Assembly: GCA_001485605.1 (NCBI GenBank)
Contig: FAON01000012.1
Span: 248,001 to 312,000 of the forward strand
Length of the DNA stretch: 64,000 bases
Source of the DNA: Candidatus Kryptobacter tengchongensis
Lineage (GTDB): Bacteria > Bacteroidota > Ignavibacteria > Kryptoniales > Kryptoniaceae
Direction of reading: 5' to 3'
Part shown: positions 1-8,603 of the stretch, in pieces
Position numbering within the stretch: position 1 is the first letter of the stretch
How the letters are laid out: the number at the start of each line of letters is the position of its first letter
Position numbers and translations under genes: made by a program
The notes under the pieces: model-generated
What the model was told of the DNA's origin: nothing
The model's database searches: none
What the model saw: the letters and a program-made list of their open reading frames with translations, nothing else

Positions 1-113
1 TCTCTACCTTTCCATACCGGCGTATGATTAGGTGAAGTTATGACAAACCATAAGATGATCAACATTACAGCAGGAAATACAATTAACAGCCAAAGATTTC
101 GTTTCATTCCCAT
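1..113 (-). CDS. Partial membrane-anchored protein, N-terminus only
   Basis: Reading the minus strand from an ATG at 113 gives an open frame to the window edge (about 37 residues). It starts MGMKRN and then has one strongly hydrophobic stretch of about 20 residues (LWLLIVFPAVMLIILWFVI) followed by a polar tail, the pattern of an uncleaved N-terminal anchor or signal sequence. It lies 45 bases downstream of the 128-residue exported protein on the same strand, so the two probably form one operon. The function cannot be told from this fragment. Confidence 0.5.
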   Translation of the reverse strand, partial: MGMKRNLWLLIVFPAVMLIILWFVITSPNHTPVWKGR

Positions 114-158
114 GTTTAATTTTATTAAAAAGGGCGGGTTAAAAACCTATCCATATAA

Positions 159-545
159 TTATTTCAGCTGCTCAACAGATTCAATTACAACCCCGGGTAA
201 ACCACCTCTTTGATGTAGAACACCTGTTATCGTCACTTTTTCAGCTGCAAATCCCTTTAACTTCTCATAGGGTTCTGGTTTTTCATGGTTTTCAACTATA
301 AGATAAACTTTTCCATCGTCGGTTAAAATTCCAATTGGTGCACCTCCTTTAATGCACATCTCGGCACATTTTTTATGTTCAGGTCCTTTCTTTCCCCCGG
401 CGACATAACAGGCAAGGTCAAGCACTTCACCTTTAAGAATTACATTCTTTGCCACAGACTTTGTTTCTGGCTTGCTCTGTGGAAGGAGAGCTGAAACCCC
501 AAAACTTAAGAGAACAATGATTGCAAATAATTTTATCGCCCGCAT
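159..545 (-). CDS. Exported small protein with CxxxC motif, unknown function
   Basis: The 128-residue product has a signal peptide (KLFAIIVLLSFGVSALL) and a mature domain that begins with GEVLDLACYVAGGKKG and contains KCAEMCIKGG, giving three cysteines, two of them spaced CxxxC. The remainder looks like a small beta-rich fold (VTITGVLHQRGGLPGVVIESV), similar in feel to OB-fold proteins. It should act outside the cytoplasm. A cysteine- and histidine-containing exported domain would suit metal or haem binding, but I do not recognise the family. A GAGGTG ribosome site precedes the ATG. It is followed by the truncated membrane protein at 113-1. Confidence 0.7.
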   Translation of the reverse strand: MRAIKLFAIIVLLSFGVSALLPQSKPETKSVAKNVILKGEVLDLACYVAGGKKGPEHKKCAEMCIKGGAPIGILTDDGKVYLIVENHEKPEPYEKLKGFAAEKVTITGVLHQRGGLPGVVIESVEQLK

Positions 546-553
546 TGTAGCAC

Positions 554-610
554 CTCAATTTTCGTTTTAAAAATATATGTTCAAAATTCCCAACAAGCTC
601 AATTTTCGTT
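554..610. repeat. 13-bp direct repeat upstream of the exported protein
   Basis: CTCAATTTTCGTT occurs at 554-566 and again at 598-610, 44 bases apart. The copy nearer the gene includes the start of its ribosome-binding region on the minus strand. It may be a duplicated regulator site or chance similarity in AT-rich DNA. Confidence 0.3.
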
Positions 611-635
611 AAAGTTCCCGAGGAAAAAATGAAAT

Positions 636-1517
636 TTATTTGTTCCTGTACTGTTCAAGGAGATGTTCACTTACAAATTTTGTTCTATAGTATAAAACAT
701 AAAATGCCTCATCAAAAACTAAATTACCTCTTTCCCTTTCAAGATAATCAATAACCTGACTTAAAACTTTTCTTGCTTGTTCAACCCTGTTATTCTGATA
801 ATGTCTTAACCCTCTTTCATACATACTTATTAGATGATTTTTTGCCCTCTCTTTTAGCCAGTTCTGCTCAAAACATTTATTTGTTTTATCAATAAGATGA
901 TAAAATCCTGAATCTGAAACAAAATACATAGTTGAATCAAAATTCCACTCCCCAGGTGGTAAGGGTCCAGGTCCTACTGTCTTATAAACTTTCCCTGGTC
1001 CATATAGGGTTAAGTCATCATAACCCGGAATCATACCAGGAGCCTCACCTTCCGGGAACGAAGGAATAGGAGCATAACCTTCCACATAAAAATCATTTAT
1101 ATCAGGTAAAAGTGTTTTCTTTGGTGGGAAAATATATGTTTTAAAAGAAAAACCAGATGCAGAATCACCAGGTGGAATAAATGCTGTAGAATCCCAACTC
1201 CCCCAGTTGACCCAAGCACTATTTGGTAGATCAACAAGTGGTCCAATGCACACCCCATCCCATCTTGGAAGAGGGGGCCAAGTAATTTCATAAATCTTTA
1301 AAGTATCTTCTGTTCTTGACAAAAGGATAGCAAACATCCAGATTGATTGCTCACTTGTTGGTAAACTATATATTTTATACTCATATTTAAAATAATTATT
1401 TGTGGTATCAGCAGAAATTATCGGTTTTATTTTAACATCTACTTTATTTCTCGGGATTACTTGACCTTGAGAATTTAAATTTAGAAAAAACAAACATAAA
1501 AAAATCAACCTCTTCAT
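636..1517 (-). CDS. Secreted hypothetical protein
   Basis: The 293-residue product begins with a clear signal peptide (MKRLIFLCLFFLNLNSQGQ) and is preceded by a good AGGAGGT ribosome site 5 bases from the ATG. The first 190 residues are beta-rich and full of aromatic residues and prolines. The last 80 (from about NKCFEQNWLKERAKNHL) are charged and helical, including a stretch resembling a TPR-like helix pair. No known domain is recognised. It sits 10 bases downstream of the secreted M15-like protein, so they are probably co-expressed and both act in the periplasm or at the cell surface. Confidence 0.7.
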   Translation of the reverse strand: MKRLIFLCLFFLNLNSQGQVIPRNKVDVKIKPIISADTTNNYFKYEYKIYSLPTSEQSIWMFAILLSRTEDTLKIYEITWPPLPRWDGVCIGPLVDLPNSAWVNWGSWDSTAFIPPGDSASGFSFKTYIFPPKKTLLPDINDFYVEGYAPIPSFPEGEAPGMIPGYDDLTLYGPGKVYKTVGPGPLPPGEWNFDSTMYFVSDSGFYHLIDKTNKCFEQNWLKERAKNHLISMYERGLRHYQNNRVEQARKVLSQVIDYLERERGNLVFDEAFYVLYYRTKFVSEHLLEQYRNK

Positions 1518-1527
1518 TTTTTACCTC

Positions 1528-2901
1528 CTACATTCTTATGTGATAATGATTTACTTCATTTTGTATCCTTCCTCCGTATCTCTCTACTAAAATCTCTAAT
1601 AACCTCCTATCCACCTCTCCAACAACCTGTCCCTGTTCATTCACTACTCTCGTTGCTATGTCTATATCAACTCCCATTCTATGACTACCATGCGGTCTTC
1701 TCCAATTTCCATCTATATCAAAAAGTCCTCCAAATGGTAAAGAAATATCATTTATACAAAGCCTATGATTAGTGATTGAATAATAAAGATGACAAACTCT
1801 TGAAAGCCTTAAATAAGTAAGTGGTGCAATATAATGATTATGATCAGGTTGCTGGCATTCAGGAGGAGTTGGTGGTTCTCTCCAAGGGGTGTGTGGTCCA
1901 TGATGTTCACATGTCCCTCCAACTTTTAAATAATATGGACTTTCAGGTAAAAGGGCAAGTCCAGGAATAGCAACGACAATTTCGGCTGTATCTCTTAAAG
2001 TTGTATCATCAGCAAGATACACGACTATTTTTTCAATGCCTCCGAACTCCCCAGCGGTGTATATATTAGTTAATCTCCCCGATGAATCTGTCATCCCTGT
2101 GTAAAAATCCAGCTTCCCAGCATAACTATTCCTGTTACCATTGTGATCATGCCCACCGCTGCTATCAACCGCGAAAACTTCAAATTTAACAGAATCGCTG
2201 AAACCTTTCATCTCCCTGTATCCTTTCCTAAGTTCAACAAAAAGATACGATTTATTATAATTGTTACTTTTTGAAATTAATGGCAAAACTGTATCTTTCT
2301 CAACCCTAATTTTTATTTCCTTTTTCAAACTAAATCTTTCAACAATAACCCAAAGGTCATCAAATGATTGGTCAACAACACCCTGTTCAAATTCTATCTT
2401 AAAGGTTGAGTCATTTAAATTTATAATCCTTGAATATCCCCATCCGCTACTGTTCCACCAGTTATACCAAAATCCACCAAATTGAAGGCTTGTCCCCGGT
2501 GGATATTCAGGTGATTCCCAAGTATATCCAATATACTTATCATAACCCTTTGTTGCTGTCCCTATTAAAACGTTTCCGCTATCTGTAATCAAATAAAGGT
2601 CCCAGTCAGCTGATGAATTGACCCTGAGTATTGTCACAACCACTATGCCTCCTTCAGGTAAATCAATTGTCGCAAATGATCCACTTCCTGAAATAAAAGA
2701 TTTTTTAAATTTTTCAAATCTTTCCTGAGAGAGCGTATCTTTTAACGCACCCGATAAAGTATCACCTACTTTACCTATGGTTATCTTCTCTCTTATCTGA
2801 ACCTGGGAAAGCGAAAATTCAAGTAAAAACATAACAAAAGAAAAAAGAAGAAAAAAATTAAATTTTAAGTTCTTCTCTGAAATCGCTCGCTTCTCTTGCA
2901 A
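1528..2901 (-). CDS. Secreted protein with M15/LAS-type zinc peptidase C-terminus
   Basis: The 457-residue product starts at a TTG preceded by GGGAGAG and has an N-terminal hydrophobic signal (FNFFLLFSFVMFLLEFSLS). The middle is a series of beta-rich, Ig-like stretches. The last 70 residues hold SHRMGVDID and then EVNHYHIRM. The spacing H-x6-D and a later E..H.H matches the zinc-site pattern of LAS/M15 peptidases (VanY, VanX and MepA group), which cut D-Ala or cross-links in peptidoglycan. Family assignment from the motif alone is tentative. No T9SS tail is present, so export is probably to the periplasm. It shares an operon with the flanking secreted proteins. Confidence 0.6.
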   Translation of the reverse strand: MQEKRAISEKNLKFNFFLLFSFVMFLLEFSLSQVQIREKITIGKVGDTLSGALKDTLSQERFEKFKKSFISGSGSFATIDLPEGGIVVVTILRVNSSADWDLYLITDSGNVLIGTATKGYDKYIGYTWESPEYPPGTSLQFGGFWYNWWNSSGWGYSRIINLNDSTFKIEFEQGVVDQSFDDLWVIVERFSLKKEIKIRVEKDTVLPLISKSNNYNKSYLFVELRKGYREMKGFSDSVKFEVFAVDSSGGHDHNGNRNSYAGKLDFYTGMTDSSGRLTNIYTAGEFGGIEKIVVYLADDTTLRDTAEIVVAIPGLALLPESPYYLKVGGTCEHHGPHTPWREPPTPPECQQPDHNHYIAPLTYLRLSRVCHLYYSITNHRLCINDISLPFGGLFDIDGNWRRPHGSHRMGVDIDIATRVVNEQGQVVGEVDRRLLEILVERYGGRIQNEVNHYHIRM

Positions 2902-2916
2902 CTTTTATCTCTCCCT

Positions 2917-3561
2917 TTATTTTAATAGAATCATTTTTTTAAAATCGCTCCACTTTTCTGTAAAGATGCAATAAAAGTAAATCCCGGAGCTTACATAAAC
3001 TCCCCTATCGTTTCTTCCATCCCATTCAACTTCAAAATATCCAGCTGACATATCTTTATCAACCAATTTTTTTACAACTCTGCCAAGCTGATCATAAATA
3101 ATTATTCTAATATGGCTCTTCTCAGGAATTTCAAATCCTATCCTTGTTGTTAGATTGAAAGGATTAGGATAGTTTTGATATAATTTGAAACTTTGGGGTG
3201 GGAGGATTTTTATTCTTATAATCTTCACATAAGAGTATTTGTTGTTTTTTAATTTAAAGAGCAACTCTCCGACACTATCAGGTGGGGCGTTTTTATCAAC
3301 ATCAAATTTAAATATTAAATTAACCGAATCCCCTGGATCAATCTTACTAACAAAATTTATCCTGTTTTTAACCTTAACCCAGCTTGGATAACTTGCAAAT
3401 TCTACATTTAAATTCTCCGATACCGTCTTGTCTAAGTTTTCCAAAGTTAAAATTAAAACATTGTCAGTAGAATTAAGGGGGACATCCCAGAACTTTATCT
3501 GTGAAAATATGATTGAGTTCAAAGTTAAAGCGAGCAGTATAAAAATTTTAAATTGAAGCAT
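2917..3561 (-). CDS. T9SS-sorted secreted protein
   Basis: From the ATG at 3561 the product is 214 residues with a signal peptide (KIFILLALTLNSIIFSQ). Residues about 25-125 look like an Ig-like beta-sandwich. The C-terminus is a type A sorting domain of the type IX secretion system: FKLYQNYPNPFN, then a beta-rich stretch with VYVSSGIYFY and final KKMILLK. Such proteins cross the outer membrane and are anchored or released. A longer frame could begin at 3606, but a TTGAAA-N17-TATTTG promoter overlaps that start, so 3561 is preferred. It heads the minus-strand group of secreted genes. Confidence 0.8.
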   Translation of the reverse strand: MLQFKIFILLALTLNSIIFSQIKFWDVPLNSTDNVLILTLENLDKTVSENLNVEFASYPSWVKVKNRINFVSKIDPGDSVNLIFKFDVDKNAPPDSVGELLFKLKNNKYSYVKIIRIKILPPQSFKLYQNYPNPFNLTTRIGFEIPEKSHIRIIIYDQLGRVVKKLVDKDMSAGYFEVEWDGRNDRGVYVSSGIYFYCIFTEKWSDFKKMILLK

Positions 3562-3603
3562 AAAATTTTTCAAATCTTTGTTTTCTTTCCAAAAAATGTT
3601 ACG

Positions 3604-3632
3604 CAAATACTATGCCAGTTTATAATTTTCAA
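3604..3632 (-). promoter_or_regulatory. Candidate sigma-70 promoter for the T9SS cargo gene
   Basis: On the minus strand TTGAAA (3632-3627) and TATTTG (3609-3604) are separated by exactly 17 bases. Transcription would start near 3597, about 35 bases before the ATG at 3561. Confidence 0.4.
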
Positions 3633-3765
3633 TTTTTTAAAAATCACTATATGGATGTCTTTTTAGTTTTTGTAACATTGTAACAAAATGTTGCATATTG
3701 CTGTAATGGGTTGCTACACTTTTAAGTTGGCGGAACACCAAAAATGATTTAAAGGGTGAGGCTTT

Positions 3766-3794
3766 TTGATAAAATTGATTTGACTGCTTAAATT
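3766..3794 (+). promoter_or_regulatory. Candidate promoter for the AlaX-led run
   Basis: TTGATA (3766-3771) and TAAATT (3789-3794) are spaced by 17 bases, only about 20 bases before the ATG at 3816. The leader would be very short. An AACATT/AATGTT inverted repeat lies farther upstream around 3676-3694. Confidence 0.35.
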
Positions 3795-3815
3795 TAATAA
3801 AAAATTTCTTCCACC

Positions 3816-5015
3816 ATGACTCAAAAACTTTACTACAACAATAGTTATACCACGCAATTTAAATCAAAAGTTATAGATGTTAAAAAATACAACGGTAAAA
3901 TTGCACTCATACTTGATAAAACTTACTTTTATCCAACCTCTGGAGGACAAGAACATGATACTGGGTTCATTAACAGTGCAAGGGTCGTTGATGTTATTGA
4001 GTTGGATAATGGTGAAATTTTACATGTAATTGATGGAGATGTACCGTCTGGCGATGTTGAATGTAAAATTGATTGGGATAGAAGATTTTCAAACATGCAG
4101 CAACATACGGGTCAGCATATACTTTCAAGAGCATTTGAAATTTTGTTGAACGCTGAAACCATCTCCTCACGGCTTGGTGATGATATCGGAACAATTGACC
4201 TTGATATTGAAACTTTATCTTACGATAAAGTTCATGAAGTTGAAAATCTTGCCAATCAAATCATCTGGGAAAATAGAGATGTTAAAATCCACTATGTTGA
4301 TGATACCGAAATTTCAAAGTTTCCCCTGCGGAAACAACCGAAGGTATCTGGAACAATCAGAATAGTAGAGGTGAGAGATTTTGATTTTTCCCCTTGTGGT
4401 GGAACACATGTCTCAAGGACGGGGGAAATAGGTCTTGTGAAAGTTAAGAGATGGGAGAGGGTTAAAGGTGGATTAACAAGGGTTGATTTCGTTTGTGGTG
4501 TTAGAGCCTTAAGAGATTATCAGGTGAAAAATAAAGTCTCAAACGAACTTGTTTCTCTTTTGAGTGTTCGGGATTTTGAACTATCTGAACAGGTGAGCAA
4601 ACTTCTTGATGCCCAGAGAGAAAAGCAAAGATTAATAAATTTTCTCACGGAAAAATTGATTGAGTTTGAGGCTGAAAAACTTTTTCAGAACGCTGAGAAA
4701 ACTGGAGACCTTAATTTCATCAATGTAAGTTTTGAGAATAGAAGTATTGAAGAGTTGAAAGTTCTCGCACGGAAGTTAATTCAATATCCCAAAGTTATTA
4801 CAATTCTTGGCTCAAAGTCAAACGGGGCAAACTTTATAATGGCAAGGTCAAGTGATGTTGAGATTGATTTGAAAGCAGTTTTAAATGAGATTTTAAATTT
4901 AACAGGTGTCAGGGGTGGGGGTAAAAGCGATTTTGTTCAATTTGGCGGAGCAGTTGAGAAATTTGAAGAAATGTTCAAAATCAGCGTTGATAAATTAAAA
5001 ACAAAAGTTTCTTGA
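3816..5015 (+). CDS. Alanyl-tRNA editing protein (AlaX-type with DHHA1)
   Basis: The 399-residue protein resembles the C-terminal half of alanyl-tRNA synthetase without the synthetase core. It has the AlaRS-type GG..HDTG start, the zinc-binding HTGQH (H97, H101) and CGGTH (C194, H198) of the SAD editing domain, a coiled central linker, and a DHHA1-like end with GVRGGGKSDFVQFGG. Free-standing proteins of this type hydrolyse Ser-tRNA(Ala) or Gly-tRNA(Ala) and so prevent mistranslation. The length fits the long AlaX class. It opens a plus-strand run in which the next gene starts 5 bases after its stop. Confidence 0.9.
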   Translation: MTQKLYYNNSYTTQFKSKVIDVKKYNGKIALILDKTYFYPTSGGQEHDTGFINSARVVDVIELDNGEILHVIDGDVPSGDVECKIDWDRRFSNMQQHTGQHILSRAFEILLNAETISSRLGDDIGTIDLDIETLSYDKVHEVENLANQIIWENRDVKIHYVDDTEISKFPLRKQPKVSGTIRIVEVRDFDFSPCGGTHVSRTGEIGLVKVKRWERVKGGLTRVDFVCGVRALRDYQVKNKVSNELVSLLSVRDFELSEQVSKLLDAQREKQRLINFLTEKLIEFEAEKLFQNAEKTGDLNFINVSFENRSIEELKVLARKLIQYPKVITILGSKSNGANFIMARSSDVEIDLKAVLNEILNLTGVRGGGKSDFVQFGGAVEKFEEMFKISVDKLKTKVS

Positions 5016-5019
5016 AGTT

Positions 5020-5310
5020 ATGCCCAGCGATTATGTCTGCGCACATATAATTGTTAAGGGGCTTGTGCAAGGGGTTGGATTTCGCTGGTTTGTCCAAAAA
5101 CATGCAAATCATCTTGGGTTAAACGGTTGGGTCAGAAATTTAAGCAACGGTGATGTTGAAATTGAAGTTGAAGGGGAACGCTCGCTTGTGGAAGAACTAA
5201 TAAAACTTGTAAAAGTTGGACCAAGATACGCACAAGTTGAAGATGTCCAAATAACTTGGAAACCTTATGAAGCAAAATATAAATCATTTGAAATAAAAGG
5301 ATGGTTTTAA
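5020..5310 (+). CDS. acyP: Acylphosphatase
   Basis: The 96-residue product shows the acylphosphatase signature GLVQGVGFRWFVQKHA followed by GLNGWVRNLSNGDVEIEVEG, including the catalytic Arg (in GFR) and Asn (in VRN). It hydrolyses acyl phosphates such as acetyl phosphate or 1,3-bisphosphoglycerate in the cytoplasm. Length is typical. It lies between alaX and ispF with almost no spacing, so it is probably co-transcribed. Confidence 0.93.
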   Translation: MPSDYVCAHIIVKGLVQGVGFRWFVQKHANHLGLNGWVRNLSNGDVEIEVEGERSLVEELIKLVKVGPRYAQVEDVQITWKPYEAKYKSFEIKGWF

Positions 5311-5311
5311 T

Positions 5312-5815
5312 TTGAGAATTGGAATCGGATATGACATACATCCACTCGTTGAAGGGAGGAAACTTTACATTGGTGGAGTTGAAATACCATCTGATAGAGG
5401 TTCGCTTGGGCATTCGGATGGAGATGTGTTAATTCACGCAATATGTGATGCCATTCTTGGGGCTATCAAGGCTGGTAACATTGGGGAGTTGTTCCCCGAC
5501 ACCGATGAAAAATATAAAGACGCAAGAAGCGAGATTTTCCTTAAAAAGGTAAAAGAGATCCTTGACGAGAAGAGGTTTGAGATAGTTAACATTGATTCAG
5601 TTATAATACTTGAGAAGGTTAAACTTGCTCCATTTGTTCAAGAGATAGTAGAAAAATTAAGTTCAATTCTTGAAGTTTCTCCTGATAAAATTTCCGTGAA
5701 GCCGAAAAGAAATGAAAAATTTGATGCAACTGGGAAGGGAGATGCCGTCGCTTGTTTTGCTGTTGTTCTATTAAAATCAAAAGAGAAACCTGATGGAGAC
5801 GAAGCAAATCCTTGA
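5312..5815 (+). CDS. ispF: 2-C-methyl-D-erythritol 2,4-cyclodiphosphate synthase
   Basis: IspF closes the cyclic diphosphate in the MEP route to isoprenoids. The 167-residue product has the metal ligands D8 and H10 in GYDIH and H42 in DVLIHAICDAI, plus the GNIGELFPDTD loop and a C-terminal TGKGDAVACFA. Length is normal. The start is a TTG one base after the acyP stop. The gene overlaps the following DedA gene by 23 bases, indicating a tight operon. Confidence 0.95.
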   Translation: MRIGIGYDIHPLVEGRKLYIGGVEIPSDRGSLGHSDGDVLIHAICDAILGAIKAGNIGELFPDTDEKYKDARSEIFLKKVKEILDEKRFEIVNIDSVIILEKVKLAPFVQEIVEKLSSILEVSPDKISVKPKRNEKFDATGKGDAVACFAVVLLKSKEKPDGDEANP

Positions 5816-6407
5816 ATTTATTTTAAGTATTGATAACCTTTGGATTTATCTCGTTGTTTTTTTCTTTGCATATATTGAGAATGTCTTCCCGCCTTCACCA
5901 AGCGATGTCATTGTTGTTTTCTGCGCTTCTTTATCTGGGCTTGGGAAAACTGATTTTACGCTTACGCTTATTTCAGCTGTTTTTGGAAGCACCCTTGGCT
6001 TTACCACAATGTATTTCATTGGGGATAAATTTGGGGATGAGATAATTGAAAAGGGTAAGATTAAATTCATAAAGCCAGACGAGATAAAAAAAGTTGAAAT
6101 CCTCTTTTCAAAATATGGATATCTTCTCATCGTTGTAAATAGATTTCTTGCTGGGACAAGGGCTTTTGTTGCTTTTTTTGCTGGACTTGGGGAATATGAT
6201 TTGAAAAAATCAATCTTGCTTTCCTTCATCAGCGCTTCGCTTTGGTATTTAATACTTGTGACGGGTGGCAAAATTCTTGGCGAAAATTGGCATTTGATAG
6301 CGGATGTGATCTCTGGTTATAGCAAAGTTGTAACTGTGATACTTACGCTTGGATTGATTATTTGGGTTTTGAGGAAAATTTTAAGAAATAAAAAAGGAAA
6401 ATCTTGA
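5793..6407 (+). CDS. DedA-family membrane protein
   Basis: The 204-residue protein has about five hydrophobic segments and DedA-type signatures: an N-terminal re-entrant region with ENVFPPSPSDVI, then FGSTLGFTTMYFIGDKFG, and the conserved NRFLAGTRAFVAFFAGLGEY. DedA proteins are inner-membrane transporters implicated in recycling undecaprenyl phosphate or phospholipids. The neighbouring PAP2 phosphatase fits a role in undecaprenyl-phosphate metabolism. The start ATG lies inside ispF. Confidence 0.88.
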   Translation: METKQILEFILSIDNLWIYLVVFFFAYIENVFPPSPSDVIVVFCASLSGLGKTDFTLTLISAVFGSTLGFTTMYFIGDKFGDEIIEKGKIKFIKPDEIKKVEILFSKYGYLLIVVNRFLAGTRAFVAFFAGLGEYDLKKSILLSFISASLWYLILVTGGKILGENWHLIADVISGYSKVVTVILTLGLIIWVLRKILRNKKGKS

Positions 6408-6988
6408 TTCAGGAACTTTTTCAAATTGACAAGGAGATTTTTTATTTTTTAAACCACAAAATAGCAAATCCCATCTTTGATTTTTTAATGCCGTTTGTGA
6501 CAAAGGATGTGAATTTGAGGGTTTTTCTTTTTTTAATCTGGCTTGGGTTTGTGATATTTGGCGGAAAAAGGGGAAGGATAATTGCAATTCTTTTAATCCC
6601 AGCGATTGCGATAAGCGATCAATTGAGCAGTCATATCATAAAACCTATTGTAGGCAGAATAAGACCATGCCATGAACTTGACAATGTAAGACTGCTCGTT
6701 GGGTGTGGGAGTGGTTTCTCTTTTCCGTCAAGTCATGCGGTGAATAGTTTTACCGTTGCAACTTTAATATCCAAATTTTATAAAAAATATGCGATATATC
6801 TTTTTTCACTTGCTTTTCTGATCTCGTTTTCAAGAGTCTATGTTGGAGTTCATTATCCATTTGATGTTCTGGCTGGGATGATGCTTGGCGTAGTTGTTGG
6901 GTTTGCGATTGTTTATTCATGGTTATACATCAATGAACTTGTGAAAAACAAATTTGGAAAGAAAGTTGAAGAGGAAAATCTTCAATGA
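6404..6988 (+). CDS. PAP2-family membrane phosphatase
   Basis: The 194-residue protein has the three PAP2 motifs: KPIVGRIRP (residues 80-88), PSSH (108-111) and SRVYVGVHYPFD (143-154), set among about five membrane segments. These enzymes remove phosphate from lipid phosphates or pyrophosphates, for example undecaprenyl pyrophosphate or lipid A. The exact substrate cannot be told. The TTG start overlaps the DedA stop by four bases, a sign of translational coupling. Confidence 0.9.
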   Translation: MIQELFQIDKEIFYFLNHKIANPIFDFLMPFVTKDVNLRVFLFLIWLGFVIFGGKRGRIIAILLIPAIAISDQLSSHIIKPIVGRIRPCHELDNVRLLVGCGSGFSFPSSHAVNSFTVATLISKFYKKYAIYLFSLAFLISFSRVYVGVHYPFDVLAGMMLGVVVGFAIVYSWLYINELVKNKFGKKVEEENLQ

Positions 6989-8603
6989 AAGATTTCTTCT
7001 TGCATTTGTCAGCGGAGTTTTGCTTTCTTTATCGTTTCCACCGTTAAAGACTGGATTTTTTGCAACTATTGGGTTTGTTCCGCTTCTTTTTTTGATTGAC
7101 AGGCTTGAAAATTACAAACAACTTTTTCGGTATTCTTACATAGCATTTTTCTTTTTCAATCTTTTCACACTTTACTGGGTCGGTGGTTGGTCAAAAGAAG
7201 CAGATCCTTTCTTGATGGTTGGTTGCGTCCTTCTAATTCTGGTTCATCCAATTCTTTTCTTCTTGCCGATGTGGTTTTACATGTTCATTAAAAAAAATTA
7301 CGGCGGAAAACTTCATCTTTTCATCTTCCCATTCGCTTTTACACTTTTTGAATATTTTCGTTCCACGACAGAACTTGCATTCCCGTGGCTTACGATTGGC
7401 AACACACAAACATATTTTCTTGAGAAGATTCAATTCATTGAATTCACAGGGATTTATGGTTTATCATTTCTTATTCTTACCGTGAATGTTATTTTTTATC
7501 TTGCTCTTAAGGAGATCTTCAGAGAAAAAAATTTTCTTTCAAAATCCGCATTGCGATATTTTATAGTTGGAGTTTTGATTTACATCGTTCCAGATGTTTA
7601 TGGGGTTTATGTCCTTAAAAGTTCTGATGAGGATTCTTTTAAAGAAATGAAGGTTGGTTTGATTCAGCCTGACATAAATCCATGGCTCAAATGGGAGGGG
7701 ACGCTTGCTGAACAACTTGAACTTTACATGGGTATGACGAAAGATTTAATACACAGAGAACCAGATGTTGAACTTGTGGTTTATCCAGAAACTGCGATAA
7801 CTTATTATTTTCTTCTTTCGCCATATCGTTATCATTTTAATTGGTTTAAAAGTCAGATTGATAGTTTGAATGTGGCTATTTTGACGGGTTTCCCAGATGC
7901 GAGATTTTATGATGATCCATCTCAAGCGCCACCAAGCAGTCATATTATAAAGGATACGGGGCAAAGGTATGATGCTTACAATGCGATGGGTTTATTTTTG
8001 CCGGGCTCGGATAAAATTCAGAAATATGCAAAGATGATACTTGTCCCGTTTGGAGAACGTTTGCCTTATGCGGATGTATTTCACTTTTTGATTGAGCCAT
8101 TGCAATGGGGCGTTGGAATAAGCAACTGGGCAAAGGGGAAAGATACAACTGTGTTTGAGATGAAAAGAAGAAACGGTGAAATTGTGAAATTTTCTGGTGG
8201 GGTTTGCTATGAATCAATCTATCCGTCGCTGATTCGTGAATTTGTCAAAAGGGGCGCTCAATTTCTTGTTGTGATTACAAACGATAGCTGGTATGGGAAT
8301 ACATCTGGACCGTATCAGCATTTTCAATATTCAATCTTGCGAGCTGTTGAAAATAGGAGAAGCATAGTAAGATGTGCAAATGGTGGGATTTCGGGTTTCA
8401 TTGACCCATATGGCAGGGTTCAGAGGAAAACAAGATTTCATGAGAAAACACAGATAGCGGATGTAATAAGGTTAAACGATGAAAAAACTTTTTACACTAA
8501 ATACGGGGATATTATAGTTCATATTTCCGGCTTTGCTGTTGTGCTTGCTTTTCTATTTACAATGTTCAAAAAATTTAAAACAAAGAGAGGATTTACAAAA
8601 TGA
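6954..8603 (+). CDS. lnt: Apolipoprotein N-acyltransferase
   Basis: Lnt adds the third acyl chain to lipoproteins in the inner membrane. The 549-residue product has five or six N-terminal membrane segments (residues about 12-225), then a nitrilase-like domain with the expected triad: E279 in VYPETAI, K360 in KMILVPFGE and C418 in GGVCYES. A final membrane segment (about 520-540) closes the protein. The start is a TTG inside the PAP2 gene (35-base overlap), with an alternative TTG at 6966. The next gene, a lipoprotein, overlaps by four bases. Confidence 0.93.
   Translation: MERKLKRKIFNERFLLAFVSGVLLSLSFPPLKTGFFATIGFVPLLFLIDRLENYKQLFRYSYIAFFFFNLFTLYWVGGWSKEADPFLMVGCVLLILVHPILFFLPMWFYMFIKKNYGGKLHLFIFPFAFTLFEYFRSTTELAFPWLTIGNTQTYFLEKIQFIEFTGIYGLSFLILTVNVIFYLALKEIFREKNFLSKSALRYFIVGVLIYIVPDVYGVYVLKSSDEDSFKEMKVGLIQPDINPWLKWEGTLAEQLELYMGMTKDLIHREPDVELVVYPETAITYYFLLSPYRYHFNWFKSQIDSLNVAILTGFPDARFYDDPSQAPPSSHIIKDTGQRYDAYNAMGLFLPGSDKIQKYAKMILVPFGERLPYADVFHFLIEPLQWGVGISNWAKGKDTTVFEMKRRNGEIVKFSGGVCYESIYPSLIREFVKRGAQFLVVITNDSWYGNTSGPYQHFQYSILRAVENRRSIVRCANGGISGFIDPYGRVQRKTRFHEKTQIADVIRLNDEKTFYTKYGDIIVHISGFAVVLAFLFTMFKKFKTKRGFTK

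Noticed and set aside
1097-1291. Minus-strand 64-residue frame inside the secreted protein gene at 636-1517
   Set aside because: It is an out-of-frame shadow with no ribosome site or recognisable motif.
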